Below, in pieces: positions 44,341-55,258 of a stretch of DNA of 64,000 nt (positions are counted from its first letter, which is position 1; every line of letters starts with the position of its first letter). The notes below the pieces were generated by a model. That model did no database searches, was not told where the DNA came from, and saw nothing but the letters and a program-made list of their open reading frames with translations. A program made the position numbers and the translations under genes. This DNA comes from Periconia sp. R9002 (Eukaryota > Ascomycota > Dothideomycetes > Pleosporales > Periconiaceae): contig JAMAHW010000032.1 in NCBI GenBank assembly GCA_023627715.1, positions 310,001 to 374,000 of the forward strand, in the 5' to 3' direction.

Positions 44341-45236
44341 ATGCGCACCACCTCCACCTCCCTCACCATCACCCTCGCCCTATCAACCACCGCCTTCGCC
44401 CAGACCCCCAAACTGACGCAAGTAAAATACCCCGTAACATGAAACGCAACCTTATCACCCGCGCCCGGGTTCAACGTAACAGGCTACGCAACATTCACCC
44501 CCATCCTAGACGACAACCAGATCGGCGAGCTCGTCAACATGGCGTTTGAATTATGGGGCGTGAGCATGAGCAACGGCGGGCCATTCGAGTACCAAATCTT
44601 CGAAAACCCCGTCGCCACGGGAAGCAATTGCGCGGCCGCGGGCAATGTCTTCGACCCGCTGAAATGCGGACCGACGTGCGCGGCTGGCGCTGTGGGTGTT
44701 GGACGGGAGACCGCGATCACGGTTTCGGATGATAAGAATGGGAATACGTAAGTTCAACACAAGTGTAACCTGCGCGGTTGTTGCGAAAGAGCACCGCTAA
44801 CACGAATCAATGGATAAAAAGCCACCCAAAGCGAAACATCTCTCTCGACCCTCTATCCAGCCTCTTCATCGGCAACCGAGCCCTCGTCCTCACGAATGCG
44901 AACGGTCAGAGGGTTTCGTGCGCTACTATCAAGTGTGTCGAGGGATGTGATCCCAAGACCGGCATCAACGGGACTTCTCCCACCACCTCCTCCACCCCCA
45001 ACGCCACTAACGGTTTGAACTCTACTACTACTACCAACGGAACCACCACCAACGGCACAGCACCTGGCGGGCTCAACGGTGCCCCAGGTTCTCCCAGTCC
45101 CCCCGGTTCTCCAGGTTCCCCCAATAAACCCAACGGTGGCCCCGGCCCTGCTGTATCTACCGGCGAGGCAGCGCAGTTGTTTGCTGGCGATGGCGCTGGT
45201 GCTTTGTTCGTAGCTTTTGCCTCTGTCTTGCTGTAG
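44341..45236 (+). pseudogene. GPI-type Cu-only SOD-like gene with in-frame TGA and lost copper ligands
   Basis: Exons 44341-44747 and 44822-45236 make one frame of 273 codons, broken only by TGA at 44440-44442 (codon 34). A signal peptide (residues 1-20, ending TTAFAQ), the SOD-like core, a Pro/Gly/Thr/Asn-rich linker and a hydrophobic GPI-type tail (GALFVAFASVLL) are all in that frame. The core aligns with fungal surface Cu-only SODs: GGPFEYQIFENPV for the usual GGPF-YHIH--PV, NVFDP for AHLDP, and FIGNRALVLTNANGQRVSC near the end. Each expected copper-binding His is replaced, so it cannot be an ordinary SOD. Both disulphide-type cysteines remain (C97, C109 or C113). TGA stands where an aromatic residue is expected, one change from TGG. 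It may be a pseudogene, a sequence error, readthrough, or an edited codon. A start at 44539 would lose the signal peptide. Confidence 0.75.
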
Positions 45237-45539
45237 TGCGGAAGTAACCTCACGTTCCTTGTTTGTTCCATAAACCCATGTAATTACACCCCCTTAATCC
45301 TATCCCCTAGTCTACTTCCTATCATACCCTTACTTCCTTTCTTTTCTCTTTTAAGATTAATTATTGCCTTCCCTTAACTTAACCCTTAACCCTATTAGAA
45401 ACGTCTAAAAAAAACTGTCCACAATCTTTATACATACATGTAGTAGAAATTAGCGTTTCGATTTCGGTGGATTCTAAAGTTCCTTTTTATTGCCTAGAGG
45501 AAGTGTTGATTATGTTGATACCGTAAACTGATTACACTA

Positions 45540-45960
45540 ATTGATTTGCGAAGAGAGAAAAACACTTTTAATAGTATTGTTATTCCTACCCACTACTAAA
45601 GTTAAGTAATGCGCTGACTACTATCTACGTGGGGCACTATTAAATAGACTAATTTTGTATTTACTAAGGGAGAGAAGAAAGAAAGATAGAAAAAAAGAAG
45701 AGAGTATATATACTCTACGTTTTAGGGTTTATAGAGGAAAATAGAGGGGGGGGGTTTGGTATTAACTAAGGAGAAGGAAGGGAAAGTGGAAAGGGGTTAT
45801 AGTGGTACGTAGAGTTTCGTGAGATGTATTTTATGTGGGCAGGTAGGTAGGGTTAGAAAGGTAGATAGTTCGTTTACGGTGTACGTAAAATTTTAGGGAA
45901 AAAAAAGGTGGAATGAGAAGATAGGATATAGAAAAAGAAGATAGCAACACTACACTCTAT
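45540..45960. repeat. AT-rich, CpA-depleted tract (RIP-like relic)
   Basis: TA and AG steps dominate while CA and TG are rare, most strongly at 45660-45830, where the plus strand is almost all A, G and T. Repeat-induced point mutation turns CpA into TpA and leaves this imprint on old transposon copies. The source element cannot be recognised. Confidence 0.45.
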
Positions 45961-47519
45961 TTAGCCCTACCCAGCACATACGTAAAAGAGAGAAAGCAAG
46001 TGGATAAAGAATGCGTAGATTCTTCTACGTAAAGTGTAATATAGGTACATTTGTAAAAAAGTAATTGAGGCAGATGGACACTATGCTTTTCATTATTGAG
46101 ATTGATGTGAAGAGAAGATGGTGGTGGTTGGTGCCTTCTATTTTGCTCGGCAGATCGCGGTCTGATTTTTTGTTTTAGGGTAGTAAGCATGTATGTATTA
46201 CTGATAAGGATGGCTACAGAAGAAAGAGTTTGATGGGGATTATTAATGTCCTTGTTGTACGCGGCTTTGGGATGTAGAAGATATGCATCGACATCATTCA
46301 GTCATTTCATTGGGAAATGGAGTGTTGTACAACGTCCATACTTCTCCAGGCAACGCGGGGAAAGATCCTATTGGGCAAGTGAGGCAAGATACAAATAGAT
46401 ATCCAACAAATGCCATGCGGCTTACGGTCTCACAAGTGGTTGAATGCACTGACCATGGTCGATGTGGAGGACTGCATGGTACGTATGTGACCAAGCTTTT
46501 GGTAGGACCGGTGTTAGGCACAATGATATTACTCGCAGCAACTGTTTTGCGGACTGTTTTTGCCTTGTTTCGGTACTTCTGGACGCGGTAACCGCCGAAA
46601 TGTGGGATGGAACCGGGGAGATGGGGCGGTTCTGTCTGATGGTGCCTAGTCTACCTGTGGGAGTGTGTATGTGGCCAGAATGAGAATCTAGAGTCAGCTA
46701 CTATTCTAGGTAGGCAACGAAGCCGCCAAATTTACAGTTCTTCAGTGGTGGTGATTAAGAAAGAGGCAAAGGGGTACCGCGAAGGACTCTGAGCGTTACC
46801 TTGGGATGTTAAGCTGACGACGACCCAAACAGCGGTTGAACTCGCCGAATACGTTGCAAAGGACGACCAATGGAAAAGAAGGCAGATGAGAAACAAGACG
46901 AGGAGTGAATTTGATCCTTTCACCTCTAGGCTGCGATGTGCCGGCACAGCTGGTTACGTGCCGCTATTTGCTATTTGCATGTGAGATGATGATCCGATAT
47001 ACATACGAATTCATGTATGTATGCCCACGCAAGACGTGCAGAACGTTGAAACTGATAATATGGGCGGTTTCCGTTGCATATGCATTGGGCAAACTTCAAA
47101 TACTGCTGCATGTTGGTGCCGTATACATATGTACCCGGCCGGTTGTGGAAGCGATAGGCGACCAAACAGACGCGGTCCATCGATATGCATCTCTTCACCG
47201 AGAATGTAGATAATGCAATACGAAAAAGGACACCGGGCGTACCAAAGGTTCGGTAGTTGATCTCTCGAGGCTGGACGGCCGGTGAATGACAGTGCGCCAA
47301 ATAAAATCACGTGATTCACCTATAAAACCAATGGGTCTGTTGCAATCCGGCGGAATAATCAGAGATACAAGATTGCTGTCAAACTTTGACCGGAAAAATC
47401 ATTTTTGGAGTGAAGAAAGAACCCATGAAGCAGTTTGCAAGGAGAATCCTAGAATAGAATTAGGCCAGCAAGCGGATCAACATTGAACCGATGGATGGCT
47501 ACTGGTATGAATTTACATA

Positions 47520-47541
47520 CATACATACATATGTATGTATG
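47520..47541. repeat. Perfect 22-bp palindrome
   Basis: The left arm is CATACATACAT, and the right arm is its exact reverse complement with no spacer. It grows out of a (CATA)n run that flips to (TATG)n at the centre, and could extrude as a cruciform. Confidence 0.85.
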
Positions 47542-48815
47542 AAGCACGCAGGGTAACGTTGGACGAAAGACGGAAGAGGGCGCATGAAGCCACCATCCGG
47601 TCACTGGCAGCTGAGGGTCGGAAGGTTGCCGTGATTCCTTGGTTGGGCATGACATTGATAGGGTTCATGGGGGTTGACGAGCAGAAAAGGAAACATGGTT
47701 GACCTGGACACGAGACCCTGTGGTGGCCTTGACGTAGCCAGCCGAGCATGCCGAGGTGCATGTACTAGGCGGCAGATGGCGCAGACAGAGGGCAGAAAGC
47801 GTTTGTCAGAGAAATCATGAAGGAGAGAAAGTGAGGTGGGCAGCAGGGCGATGAGCTTTTCAAAAAGGTCAGCTTCACATCTCCTGACTCATGTCGTCTC
47901 ACCGTCGGGGTGGCTATGCGAGACGGGCGTTTGCATGAGAGCAGCGTGGTGGATGACAAGTATATAGGACGTGTGGCAGCGGTGGGCTGGTGGCCCGGTT
48001 GGCGACAAAGAAGGTTCTCGTCGCATCCGGTTGATTGCAGTTGCAGGTTTTTGGGGGCGTAAAATGTAGGCATGTAGCCTGGTCTGAATGAGGCGGGGGA
48101 TCGTAGCGAGCCAGGCAGTAATGATATTACACCAGCAGCCGCAAAGCGCAGCTTATATACGGCAGGCGCCGGGGGAATTCATGTTTGCTGCTCACCATTT
48201 CGCATGAACTGAGAGTAGAGTTGTTGCGCCGACGAGTGCATCATCAAGGAGGAATCGTGAGTGTCCGTGACAAGTGTGAGTGTGGGAGGGTCAGTGAGTG
48301 AGTGTGAGTGACATCATCCACGCGGTCCACGCGAGGGGGCGCTAAACCGGGCAGCAGCAACAAACACTCCAGACAGTTCTACCAGTACACCTACTTACCT
48401 ACTCTTCTCTCCTCTTATCCCGTCTCCGCCTCGCTCCTTTGCACCTGCTCTTATTACCATCCTGTTACCTACTTCTCCCCATCCCCCTCTCTCCCTCATT
48501 CTACCCGCCCATTTCTACCACCGCCCGCGTCGCCGGGACTGCTGCGAACTGCGCACTGTTGAATCCTCCTCATCCCTCGTCCCTCTACCCCGTCCAGTCG
48601 CTTCAGCCCCGCTCGCTCCTCCGCCACTCATACCTCGTCCTGACTCCTTTGCGCTGCACGCCAATCTAACCCCAGCGTCATTAACGTGCCAACCTAGTCA
48701 TTACCTGCTTGGCCCCTGTGCACTCGATTAAACACCAACAACAGGATTCGATTTCCCCGCTGCATTTCCTCTGCACTCTCTTCCCTTCCTCTCCCTTTAC
48801 CACTTCTCACGCGCC

Positions 48816-51579
48816 ATGTCGACCATTTTCAGAGCAGAGCGCGAACGGGAGCGCGAACGCGACTGGGACTCGCATTCCCATGGCGGGCGCAGCTACACCA
48901 CCGTCAAGCGCTACAAGATCCCCGATCATTCTCTAGAAGAAGATACCTACGAGTCCGAAATGCGCCTCGTCCACCGCGCCCGAGATGACCACCGTCACCA
49001 CCATCACGACCATGACGACAGCCGGGAACGCGAGATTCGAGAATACCGCTATGTCGAGCGTGATGTCGAGCGCTCCCCCTCGCCAGTTCGCCACGAGGTT
49101 CGCGAGTACCGCATCGAACGAGAAGTGGAACGCTCTCCCTCACCACCCACCGTGAGGGAGTATCGCGTAGAACGCCAGTACGATTTGGAGCCTGCACGAG
49201 AGCCGTACGGCGAGTTGGAGAGGTATTCGAGGTCCACCGAGTTTTTTCGTCCAGAGCCGCCCCCACCACAACCCATTGTTATTCGCAATGAAGCGCCCCA
49301 GCCCATTATTGTTCAGGAACCGGCTCCACAACAGATCATAGTACGTCGTGAAGAGCCCGCCTACGAACTGGTCGAGCGCAGGGAGCCCCGCCGCGACGAG
49401 GAATATTTTTATGAGCGCAAGGTCAAGGAGATTGATCGAGGCCGACGACGGGAAGATAGTTACTACGACGAACGCGAATATGCCCGAGAACGTGACGCCT
49501 ACAGTGAAGACGACGTCGTGTACATTCATAAGGAGAAAGACACCTGGGGTCGCGACTCTAGTCCCGGGAGCAAGCGTCATCTCGCCGGAGGTGCCCTTGC
49601 TGGAATAGGAGCTGCTCAGATTTTGAGGCACCACCGCAAGAAGCAGGGCGAAGATCCAGGACATGGTGTCCGCCAAGCGGTCGGATATGGCGCTTTGGGT
49701 GCCGTGGGCGCAGAAGTCATTCATCGCGTGCGCAATCGATCTCGCTCCAGGTCGAGCTCATATGAGCGTGACTCCCGAGGGAGACGACACCGCAGGAGCA
49801 AATCTCGCCACAGGAGCAGGTCATCGTCACGCGTCAAGACCCTCGGCACGCTTGCAGCCGTTGCAGGTATCGGAGCCCTTGCCTATGCTGCCGGACGCAA
49901 GAACAATGGAAACACCACCATTATTGAAGATCGCCGCAGCAGATCCAGACGCCGAAAATCTTCCAGGTCTCGAGTTCGTTCAGGCTCCAGAGGTCGATCT
50001 GCTAGCCGGCCAGCCAGCGAGAGCGCACTCAACCCTGAACATCGCAACCGTCGCGCCGCCCAAGTCGGCCTTGCTTCGGCTGCAGTGGCTGGCATTGTGG
50101 AGCATCATCGGAATAAGTCTCGCGAACGTAAAGGGGAAAGGAGTCGTAGCCGTATTCGGACAGGTATTCCAATCGCTGCCGCTGGTGTTGCCGGCGCAGC
50201 GGTCACTGGTTTGTATGAGAGGCAAAAGGCCAAGAAGGAGGCAAAGGAATTGTCAAGATCTAGGTCAAGGTCAAGATCCAAGTCAGTACGCTCCGCTAGG
50301 CGACATAGCACAGCAAGTGACGGAGGTTTAGTAGAGTACGGTGGTAGCCCTATCTACTCCGATCCCGTGCCGGTTCGGGCCACCCGCGATCGCGGCGACC
50401 CGGCCGACTATAGGCACAGGCGTCGCAGTTCTTCATCGTCCAGCGATGGGCGACGAAGGAGGCATCGCTCTCGATCAAGCCGTAGCCGCAGCCGCAGCAA
50501 GAGCACGACGAGAAAAGCAGCCGAGACGGCCGCTGTCGCTGGAGTAGCCGGTTTGGCAGCTCACGAGGCGGCTAAGCGTCGCGATCGTAAGAAGGCTGAG
50601 AAGGAACGACAACGTAAGTGATAGCTTGTCCCTACCAAGGCGTAGGGCGCTAATCCCGTCACCAGGACGTGAAGAAGACTCGGCCTACTCTACTGGCAGC
50701 TACAGTCCAACCACCGATGGCACAGATCCCCGTTACTTTCCACAGACCAACTATTTCCCTCCTCCACCCCACCAACCTGCAGACCCTCAATATCCTCCAT
50801 ACAACCCCGCAGACTATCCGGCGCCGCCCCAGCAAAACAACTACGCGGTCCCGCCGCAGAACATCGACAACGGCCCACCGTACACCCCCGAACCCGGCAA
50901 CCCGTATGCACCCCAGGATTCTCGGTACCGGCGCGCGGATGATAATGTGAGTGCTCAGCAATATGACTCCCTTTTTGAGCACCTAAACGAGCGTGGTGGG
51001 TACAGGCTTACGCCTGCCCATGATGTGAATGTTAGCCCGGCTAACGCTATCCCCGTCGCAGATCGTCTAAAAACATCCCAGCCCATCCGTTCGGGGTACA
51101 TTCCCTACGCCAGCTCTCCCACCTACCAGGACTTTGCCCCCCGCTCCGCCCCTGTCCACCATGAAGTTCATCAATACGCCATGCCCTTGTCTCCCTCGCC
51201 CGTTACCAACAATCGGTCACCTCCTTCCCCAGTCGCGCCCTCTCCCGTAGCTCCGTCTGACGTTAAGTCCGTCAAGTTCGACCTCACCCCTCATGAATTA
51301 TCACCCAAGACCGACAACTCTCACGCTCGTGGCGAGGCGGGGGATGAGAATAGGCGCCCAGACTCCGATGACGAGCAGCCGCGACGGAGTAGACATCGCA
51401 CGAGGGAGCACGATCGGGCAGACCAAAAGTCGTCTTCGCGCCGGGATGGGTCCGTCGATTCCGTATCTTCGGACGGCACGATTGAGCTCCCGCCGCGCTT
51501 CGACGAGCAGGGCCGCAGGAAGGACGAGGATCCGCTGGCGAATACGTTGGAGAGTGTGCTGGCAGGGCTGTTTCGGTAG
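48816..51579 (+). CDS. DUF3824-type RS-rich protein
   Basis: Exons 48816-50613 and 50666-51579 give 903 residues. The N-terminal 250 residues are very charged (Arg/Glu, His runs). From about residue 260 to 600, six Ala/Gly-rich helices (such as LAGGALAGIGAAQIL, GYGALGAVGAEVI, TLGTLAAVAGIGALAYAAG, AAAGVAGAAVTGLYERQ) alternate with Arg-Ser dipeptide stretches. This pattern is typical of fungal DUF3824 proteins. The C-terminal third (exon 2) is Pro/Tyr/Gln-rich and disordered, ending in a short helix LANTLESVLAGLF. Function is unknown. RS stretches are the usual targets of SRPK kinases, and an SRPK-like kinase gene lies 1.9 kb downstream on the other strand. A CT-rich leader precedes the ATG. 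Confidence 0.85.
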
Positions 51580-53441
51580 ATTTTCTTCTCTTCTTTCACT
51601 TTTCTCGCATCCTGTTGGTGATGGGATACTTTTTTTGGTTCTTGTTCTTCTTCGTTTTCCTTCTGAATGAGGCTTTTTTGTTGTTGTTTCTATTAATTAT
51701 GAGTAATGATTGACATGACGGTATAATTTGCTTTTCTTTTGGGCATGAAGACGAGTTTCTTTCTTTTCCTCATCTTTCATAACTTGTTTAATATACCTAC
51801 CTACTCGAGTATACCACCCCATCCGAATTTGTTAAAGCCATTGCTACTTTGTTTACCCGCTTCCCCGGTTGCATACTTAAGTACCTACGTGTTTCCTACA
51901 TGAGTATATGTATGTTGTGTAGCGCAAAATCTGGTTTTTGATGAGTAAATTGATTACTTCTTTATCTACGCTCTGGGATTTGTATTGATGTGTATGTAAC
52001 TAGGTATGCATTCGTGGGATGTAAATGAATGAAACGAATGAACCTCTTTACGTGAGGAAAGTATAAATTAATCATCGCACAGTATTGTACTAGGTACTCA
52101 AGAAAGCTATTATACTATCATGTAAATAGTGTTATGAATATGTAATTATGTATACATGCGGATAAATATTTTCGGCATTGGTGTATATGCTAGGTAGGTA
52201 GGTAGGTAAAAGTAGGGTGTTGGAAATGTTAGTGAGTTTTTGAAAGACCTCAACAAACATCATCATAATCCCCATCTCCCACGGACGCCCATCCCGACTT
52301 CAATTTGTATCTAGGAGTTAATAGGAATGTCCCAACAGTCTTTGCAGCTTCTCTCAACTCGGTCACTTCAGCCAACAGCATTAACATCCCCGAGCAAGTA
52401 CGAAAACACACGTACCAAGTCTTCGGACATTGATGTGTACTGCACCACGGAGTCAGCGACTGCAACGTAAGATCTTGTGTTAGTTGTTGCCTCCTTATCG
52501 ACAACGGTACGCAACAATACTCCGTTTTTTATTATTAATAGGGATGGATAACTCCGCTCTCCCCACCCCTTGACGAGTTTAGTTTTCTTGCTATTCAATA
52601 ACATACCGGTGGAAAATATACGAGTTCACCTTCCCCTCCTCAGCTGCAACATGAAACTCGGATTGTTGCCTAACAATACGGTGTATCGGTATCGGCGAAA
52701 ATCTGATTTCTTACATCATCAATCTTTTATTCTTATTAGACAAATGTCCCTGATATAATATTGAGCTATTTGTCGTTGGAGCCGCAAATGGAAAAAAAAA
52801 AAAAACGCCGGTGCATGTAAGCATGCATAAGTTGAAGGGATGGCGGGCGCGGAATGGGAGTGTTTCGAAGGTATGAACACGACCAGCGTCGATTTCTGAT
52901 TCGGTTACTTTATTAACTCCGGGTTGGCAAATGGGCTTGGTGTTAACCTGTATGGCAACCTTCCACCCACCACCACCGGTCTAGCTATGTTTCTCCTTCA
53001 CGCTAAAAACCGGTTTTTGAGAATACGTAGGTTTGTATATAGTTTTTCTGACTATAGCTTGAGCAGATGGGTTGAGAGGAAGAACGAGGAAGCTTGTGAG
53101 GGGAGCAATGAGTGTGGATGGGGTTGTAGGAGGGAATTTAATTAGTAGTTGTTGGTAATTATGGTTACAGTGCATACTGGGTTGACATTGGAACACTGGT
53201 CTGTAGTTCTTTTTCTTTAGCTATTAAGAGAGGAAGCATTTGGGGGTTTTTTTTTGAAGTGATAGAATTTGAAATATACTAGTACTGGAAGTTGACTACG
53301 GAAAACATTTAGGTTCTTTAATGCCATGCGAAATACAATGGTTGAGCATGTGATGATTTTTTTTCCCCCCTCGCCAGCACGCGTGGAATGAGCACGGGTA
53401 AGAGAACTAGCCTTTCCAGCCGATATTGTAACATCTGTGAT
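51580..53441. other. AT-rich intergenic between convergent DUF3824 and kinase genes
   Basis: Long T-rich 3' regions with many TACCTAC/TAGGTAG strings, including (TAGG)n at 52191-52208. No protein frame is supported. A30-range homopolymers are absent, but an A14-16 run lies at about 52792-52805. Confidence 0.55.
52191..52208. repeat. (TAGG)n microsatellite
   Basis: Four tandem TAGG copies, the same unit as at 35317-35332. Confidence 0.8.
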
Positions 53442-54865
53442 TTATTTATTAAAGCAGTCCTCACGCAGGATCTCAGCAGCCAAGGCTCGTTCCGCAGGCT
53501 CGAATCGCATCAGCATCCCAAGTGTTTTCGCCCAACCCTGCAGTTCTTCTTTTGTAAATTCCGCTTGCCTCTCTTCGTCAAAGTAGACCTTCATCAACCA
53601 TTCCTCCAACGAATGCTGCTCCCCTTCGTTGTCATAGTTTGATTGTTGCCACTTCGCCGCCCACCGCTCCGGCAGGGGTGTGTCGAGCTCATCCACCATT
53701 TGCCCGATGAGGATGTCCTTGGTGACCATGATTGTGTCGAAGGGAGGCTGGCCTGTGAGCAGTTCGAAAATCTGTGTAAAGCTCCTTAGCATGGATGTTT
53801 TTGGATCACGTGATGTTTTTACTCACGGCACATCCTGTACTCCACAGGTCAACACGGAAATCCCAATTGTCTTCAAAAACCACTTCCGGGGCGCGTAGCG
53901 CTAACGGGGTGTGAAGGGTTTTGGGTTTGTTGGTGGGGGTGAAGGCTTCGCCGAAGTCGATCAGTCGTATGTCGGGAATGCTTGGGAGTGAAGCTTTGAC
54001 ATTGAACGAGCCCGGCTCGACTATGTATCTAGGCAAGCTGGAATCCGGAGGCTTCTCAGGGTTTTCGGAAAAGACTTCGGATGTTTCTGGTTCACCGAGC
54101 TGAGTTAGTAGTTCAGCCTTGGATAGATGGTCCCATCTCGAGTCTTTGAAAACAATGTTGCGGGTGTGTATATCTGTGTTGATGTCAGACTTGAAGCTCT
54201 GAACTGCGCCTTCGTTCATTCATAAAATCTGACCTCCATGCCCGATTCCCTTGTCGTGAAGGCTGGCGACCGCTGCAAGAAGCTGCTTTGCTGTTTTCTT
54301 AGCCCACTTAGCTGGCAGTCTGTAATGTCTGAATTCATTCCTCTCGACGAGGTCGGCGATGCTTGGCCCTAGGAGCTCGGTGACAATGCACATGTGTGTT
54401 CCATTAGGGCCGTGAACTTCGAAGTCGTCCAACCAACGGATGAGATGGGAAGAACGCTCTCCTGTATTACAAGTAGCGATCTCTCTCGATATATGAAGCT
54501 CACGGGTAGCAGAGTCGCGTGCAGAGGTGTTGATTTTGATTGCTACATTTCGATCGAATCTGACACAATGTGAAAGTAAGCTTAAGATGCCATCTCAGAG
54601 TTGCGTTGAGCTGTGCACCATACGTTCGATCTCTCGCAGCCCACACTGTAGAGTACGCTCCCCAGCCGAGTTTGTGTATTACCTCATATCTACCTTTTGC
54701 CAAAACGTCGCCTAGATGCACGGGGTGGTAACCACCGCGGGTGTATCGGTGCAAAGGCTCCGCGTCTATATCACAAGTAAAAGACCGCTTATTCGACATT
54801 TTTGCCGTAAAAGTCCATGCGTTCAAGAAGGGTCTTATAGGAGCTAAGAACGACTTTCGTAACAT
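53442..54865 (-). CDS. SRPK-like Ser/Thr protein kinase
   Basis: Four exons on the minus strand, 54865-54624, 54559-54234, 54173-53827 and 53771-53442, give 414 residues. Kinase motifs in order are: Gly loop KLGWGAYSTVW, VAIK Lys in RNVAIKI, catalytic loop GHGDIHTRNIVF (His-Gly-Asp in place of HRD), DFG in RLIDFGEAF, APE in LRAPEVVF, and DLWSTGCAIFELLTG. A linker of about 60 residues between catalytic loop and DFG matches the split layout of fungal SRPK-type kinases. The N-terminal GGYHPVHLGDVLAKGRYEV is the family entry. The first ATG at 54865 adds a basic, partly hydrophobic lead; a second ATG (MSNKRSF) may be used instead. Substrates of the family are RS-rich proteins, but these filamentous-fungal paralogues are poorly studied. 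Confidence 0.88.
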
Positions 54866-55258
54866 GGCAGCAGTGCATTGTATTGGGGAACCAAACACGC
54901 TTTACGGTGAGGTAATACATGTAGCAGTAGTGCAGGCTTAGCGCCAAGGCCAGAAGCTTCGCTAGTTAGATCAGGGTATGGGAGGATGTGTATCTTAGCT
55001 TAGCACCCGATGTTGTTCCTCATCAATGATTTTTTACTCTTTTAAGTGAGATCTTCCCATTCTCTTGTTTGTTTCTGTGTTTCTGATTTTCCATCCGGAA
55101 TGAAATTCAATGGGAACAGGGCAATCGGGTAGGAACCAGAGGAATATTACATGCTGCATCCCCTCCCCCTTTTTGCTTATTTCATCCACACACAACCTAT
55201 CATATTACATCATACATACTGCCATGAACAAACGATGAACACAAGACAAAGTGCTCGC
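54866..55258. other. Intergenic between kinase and bZIP genes
   Basis: 393 bp; kinase promoter and bZIP 3' end. AT-rich, nothing else seen. Confidence 0.55.

Larger units (their letters stand above)
45237..48815. other. Long gene-free region, RIP-like in its left part
   Basis: The left 0.7 kb is AT-rich, purine-skewed and nearly free of CA dinucleotides. The middle (46280-48100) has ordinary composition but no supported protein. The right 0.5 kb is a CT-rich leader for the DUF3824 gene. A 22-bp palindrome lies at 47520-47541, and GAGTGT-type repeats at 48255-48310. Confidence 0.55.

Noticed and set aside
44422..44520. Intron that would remove the in-frame TGA
   Set aside because: A GTAAAA...CAG pair at about 44421-44520 keeps phase but would delete the conserved SOD-like strand (NVTGYATF), and the other AGs shift the frame.
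46283..46591. 102-codon plus-strand frame in the 45-48.8 kb gap
   Set aside because: It has an ATG start but no domain, no leader signals and no splice partner; not distinguishable from chance.
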